This document shows, piece after piece, positions 7,201 through 7,965 of a DNA stretch of 7,965 nucleotides. The translations under genes were made by a program, and so were the position numbers. Position 1 is the first letter of the stretch. Each line of letters opens with the position of its first letter. This DNA is from Cytophagia bacterium. Its GTDB lineage: Bacteria > Bacteroidota > Bacteroidia > Cytophagales > Cyclobacteriaceae. The notes beneath the pieces are model-generated. The model was not told the DNA's origin. It did not search any database and saw only the letters and a list, made by a program, of their open reading frames with translations. The stretch lies in the NCBI GenBank assembly GCA_013373005.1, contig JABXIP010000205.1, positions 1 to 7,965 on the forward strand, read 5' to 3'.

Positions 7201-7455
7201 TTAAGCCTTAGCCTCTTTTCTAAACTTCAATAATCCATAGAGAGCAATAAAGCCCCAAAAGAGATTAGCCATAGCCGCGGCATAAGAATAGTCCCAAACT
7301 GTATTGATAACAAGGAAGATGCTACCCAGAATATTGTAGACGTGATATCTAGGAGTCTTAACAGTCCATACCCCACGATTGAGTTGTATGTAAGCATAAA
7401 TGAAAAGAACGGTCCCTACCCACCCTATTCCTTGAATTGTTATTTCCTGCCACAT
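7201..7455 (-). CDS. small three-helix membrane protein, CBU_0592-like family
   Basis: The 84-residue product is almost entirely membrane-embedded, with hydrophobic segments at about 5-25, 38-55 and 59-78. Short loops (NRGVWTVKTPRYH, 26-38) and a basic tail (KFRKEAKA) separate or follow them. The pattern GWVGTVLFIYAY, then a Pro-Arg-Tyr-His loop leading into N-LGS-FLVIN, then ANLFWGFIALYGL fits the small membrane domain known as CBU_0592-like. The name is recalled rather than searched. No biochemical role is established that I can cite. There are no catalytic-looking residues, but buried polar residues (Asn41, Asn51, Asn64) and Trp12, Trp54 and Trp67 stand out. The ATG at 7455 fits the length of the domain. 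It sits 75 bases after the phosphatase-like gene on the same strand, beyond a terminator, so it is probably transcribed from its own promoter. Confidence 0.8.
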   Translation of the reverse strand: MWQEITIQGIGWVGTVLFIYAYIQLNRGVWTVKTPRYHVYNILGSIFLVINTVWDYSYAAAMANLFWGFIALYGLLKFRKEAKA

Positions 7456-7462
7456 GCTAAAT

Positions 7463-7492
7463 CAGATATAAAAAAGATTCAGGGTCTAGCAA
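7463..7492 (-). promoter_or_regulatory. candidate promoter of the 84-residue protein gene, overlapping a terminator
   Basis: On the minus strand TTG (CAA at 7490-7492) lies 19 bases before TATATCTG (7463-7470), one mismatch from the Bacteroidota -7 element TAnnTTTG and with good spacing. The -33 element sits in the loop of the preceding terminator hairpin and the -7 box begins in its T-run. Only seven bases separate the -7 box from the ATG, so the mRNA would have little or no leader. Confidence 0.42.
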
Positions 7493-7504
7493 GAACCCTG
7501 AATC
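7470..7504 (-). terminator. Rho-independent terminator after the phosphatase-like gene
   Basis: GATTCAGGGT (7476-7485) and ACCCTGAATC (7495-7504) form a perfect 10-bp stem with a 9-base loop. On the minus strand it is followed by six Ts (7475 down to 7470). It starts 26 bases after the stop codon of the gene ending at 7531, a typical distance. It separates that gene from the 84-residue membrane protein gene. Confidence 0.9.
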
Positions 7505-7530
7505 GATAAAATATGAGGTAAAATTACTAG

Positions 7531-7965
7531 TTAATCTTTATCAGAAGCTACGCTTTCGTCTTCCAAAACCAGCCAGGTATTCACCCAGTTATCATTGCCT
7601 TTGATTACGAACTTGTAGGTTCCGGGCTCTAGTTGTAAGTCTGCTTGAAATTTACCGTCTTTTACAGATCCCTTTCCAAACAACTCATAAACATCTTCCT
7701 TGCCTTCAGCATAGCCATTAGTTTTGCAGTAGAGTACCTCCACATTGCCTGTTCCTATTGGTTTCCATGAAAGGTTCACTACTCCATTGTGGTATTCCAC
7801 TTTTGGTGAGTGAATAGACAATTTACCTGCATATGGAGCTCCGTCTAATTCCGCTCTTTGAGCCTCTGGTAGTTCAAGCCCCATAAAATCCAGCGCAGTT
7901 GGCATTATATCTACAACAGCCAATCCATTCTCAAATCGATCGTTCAAGTCGTTAAGATTAGTCAC
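7531..7965 (-). CDS. alkaline phosphatase/sulfatase-superfamily protein, C-terminal part (5' end outside window)
   Basis: The frame is open to the right edge. The first visible codon is GTG and probably encodes an internal valine, not a start. The 144 visible residues begin with NGLAVVDIMPTALDFMGLELP (13-33) and ELDGAPYAG. This pattern is usual at the end of the catalytic domain in alkaline phosphatase-like, phosphodiesterase and sulfatase proteins (DI-PTAL--LG--LP, then LDG). The remainder (about 48-137) has no catalytic motifs and alternating hydrophobic residues. Segments such as NGVVNLSWKP and LEPGTYKFVIKG suggest a fibronectin/Ig-like beta-sandwich. Bacteroidota proteins with this order, some carrying the domain called DUF4983, come to mind. 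The metal-binding and nucleophile residues lie outside the window, so sulfatase, phosphatase and phosphodiesterase cannot be told apart. The mature protein is likely exported, but the signal peptide is not in view. A terminator follows the stop. Confidence 0.68.
   Translation of the reverse strand: MTNLNDLNDRFENGLAVVDIMPTALDFMGLELPEAQRAELDGAPYAGKLSIHSPKVEYHNGVVNLSWKPIGTGNVEVLYCKTNGYAEGKEDVYELFGKGSVKDGKFQADLQLEPGTYKFVIKGNDNWVNTWLVLEDESVASDKD

Noticed and set aside
1..7965. Mobile element, phage, CRISPR or defence island
   Set aside because: No transposase, integrase, terminal repeats, spaced direct repeats or defence-type domains were seen. The content is ordinary housekeeping and envelope genes.

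Overview
The window looks like a stretch of a Bacteroidota chromosome, most likely a marine Cytophagia-type bacterium (Roseivirga or Fulvivirga relatives). The gene content, the lack of Shine-Dalgarno sequences before most starts, the A-rich leaders and matches to the Bacteroidota promoter pattern (TTG, then TAnnTTTG) all point this way. This is inferred from reading the sequence, not from a database match. No rRNA, tRNA, CRISPR, insertion sequence or phage gene is visible.

Layout. The first third (1-2780, minus strand) is one long gene for a lipoprotein zinc peptidase of the M16 (insulinase/pitrilysin) family. It is cut by the left edge only a few codons before its likely end. Upstream on the same strand, across a 90-base gap with a strong terminator, lies a POT/PTR2 proton-coupled peptide transporter (2871-4403). 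A 217-base divergent region (4404-4620) separates it from pckA, the ATP-dependent phosphoenolpyruvate carboxykinase (4621-6237, plus strand), which ends in a hairpin terminator that can work in both directions. Converging on it from the right is a minus-strand gene for a 200-residue secreted, membrane-anchored coiled-coil protein (6355-6957). A 243-base non-coding stretch with two 7-bp inverted repeats follows. Then come an 84-residue three-helix membrane protein (7201-7455, minus) and the C-terminal part of an alkaline phosphatase/sulfatase-superfamily protein (7531-7965, minus) that runs off the right edge.

How the genes may fit together. An envelope peptidase that degrades peptides, a di/tripeptide importer and the enzyme that starts gluconeogenesis from C4 acids suit a bacterium feeding on protein. 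The genes are separated by terminators or opposite orientation, so this is a functional neighbourhood rather than one operon. The right-hand genes show no clear link to it.

I see no convincing undescribed multi-gene system. The points most worth a second look are the degenerate second half of the M16 peptidase, a possible promoter nested in a terminator giving a nearly leaderless mRNA for the 84-residue protein, the inverted repeats at 7025-7126, and the uncharacterised coiled-coil membrane protein.
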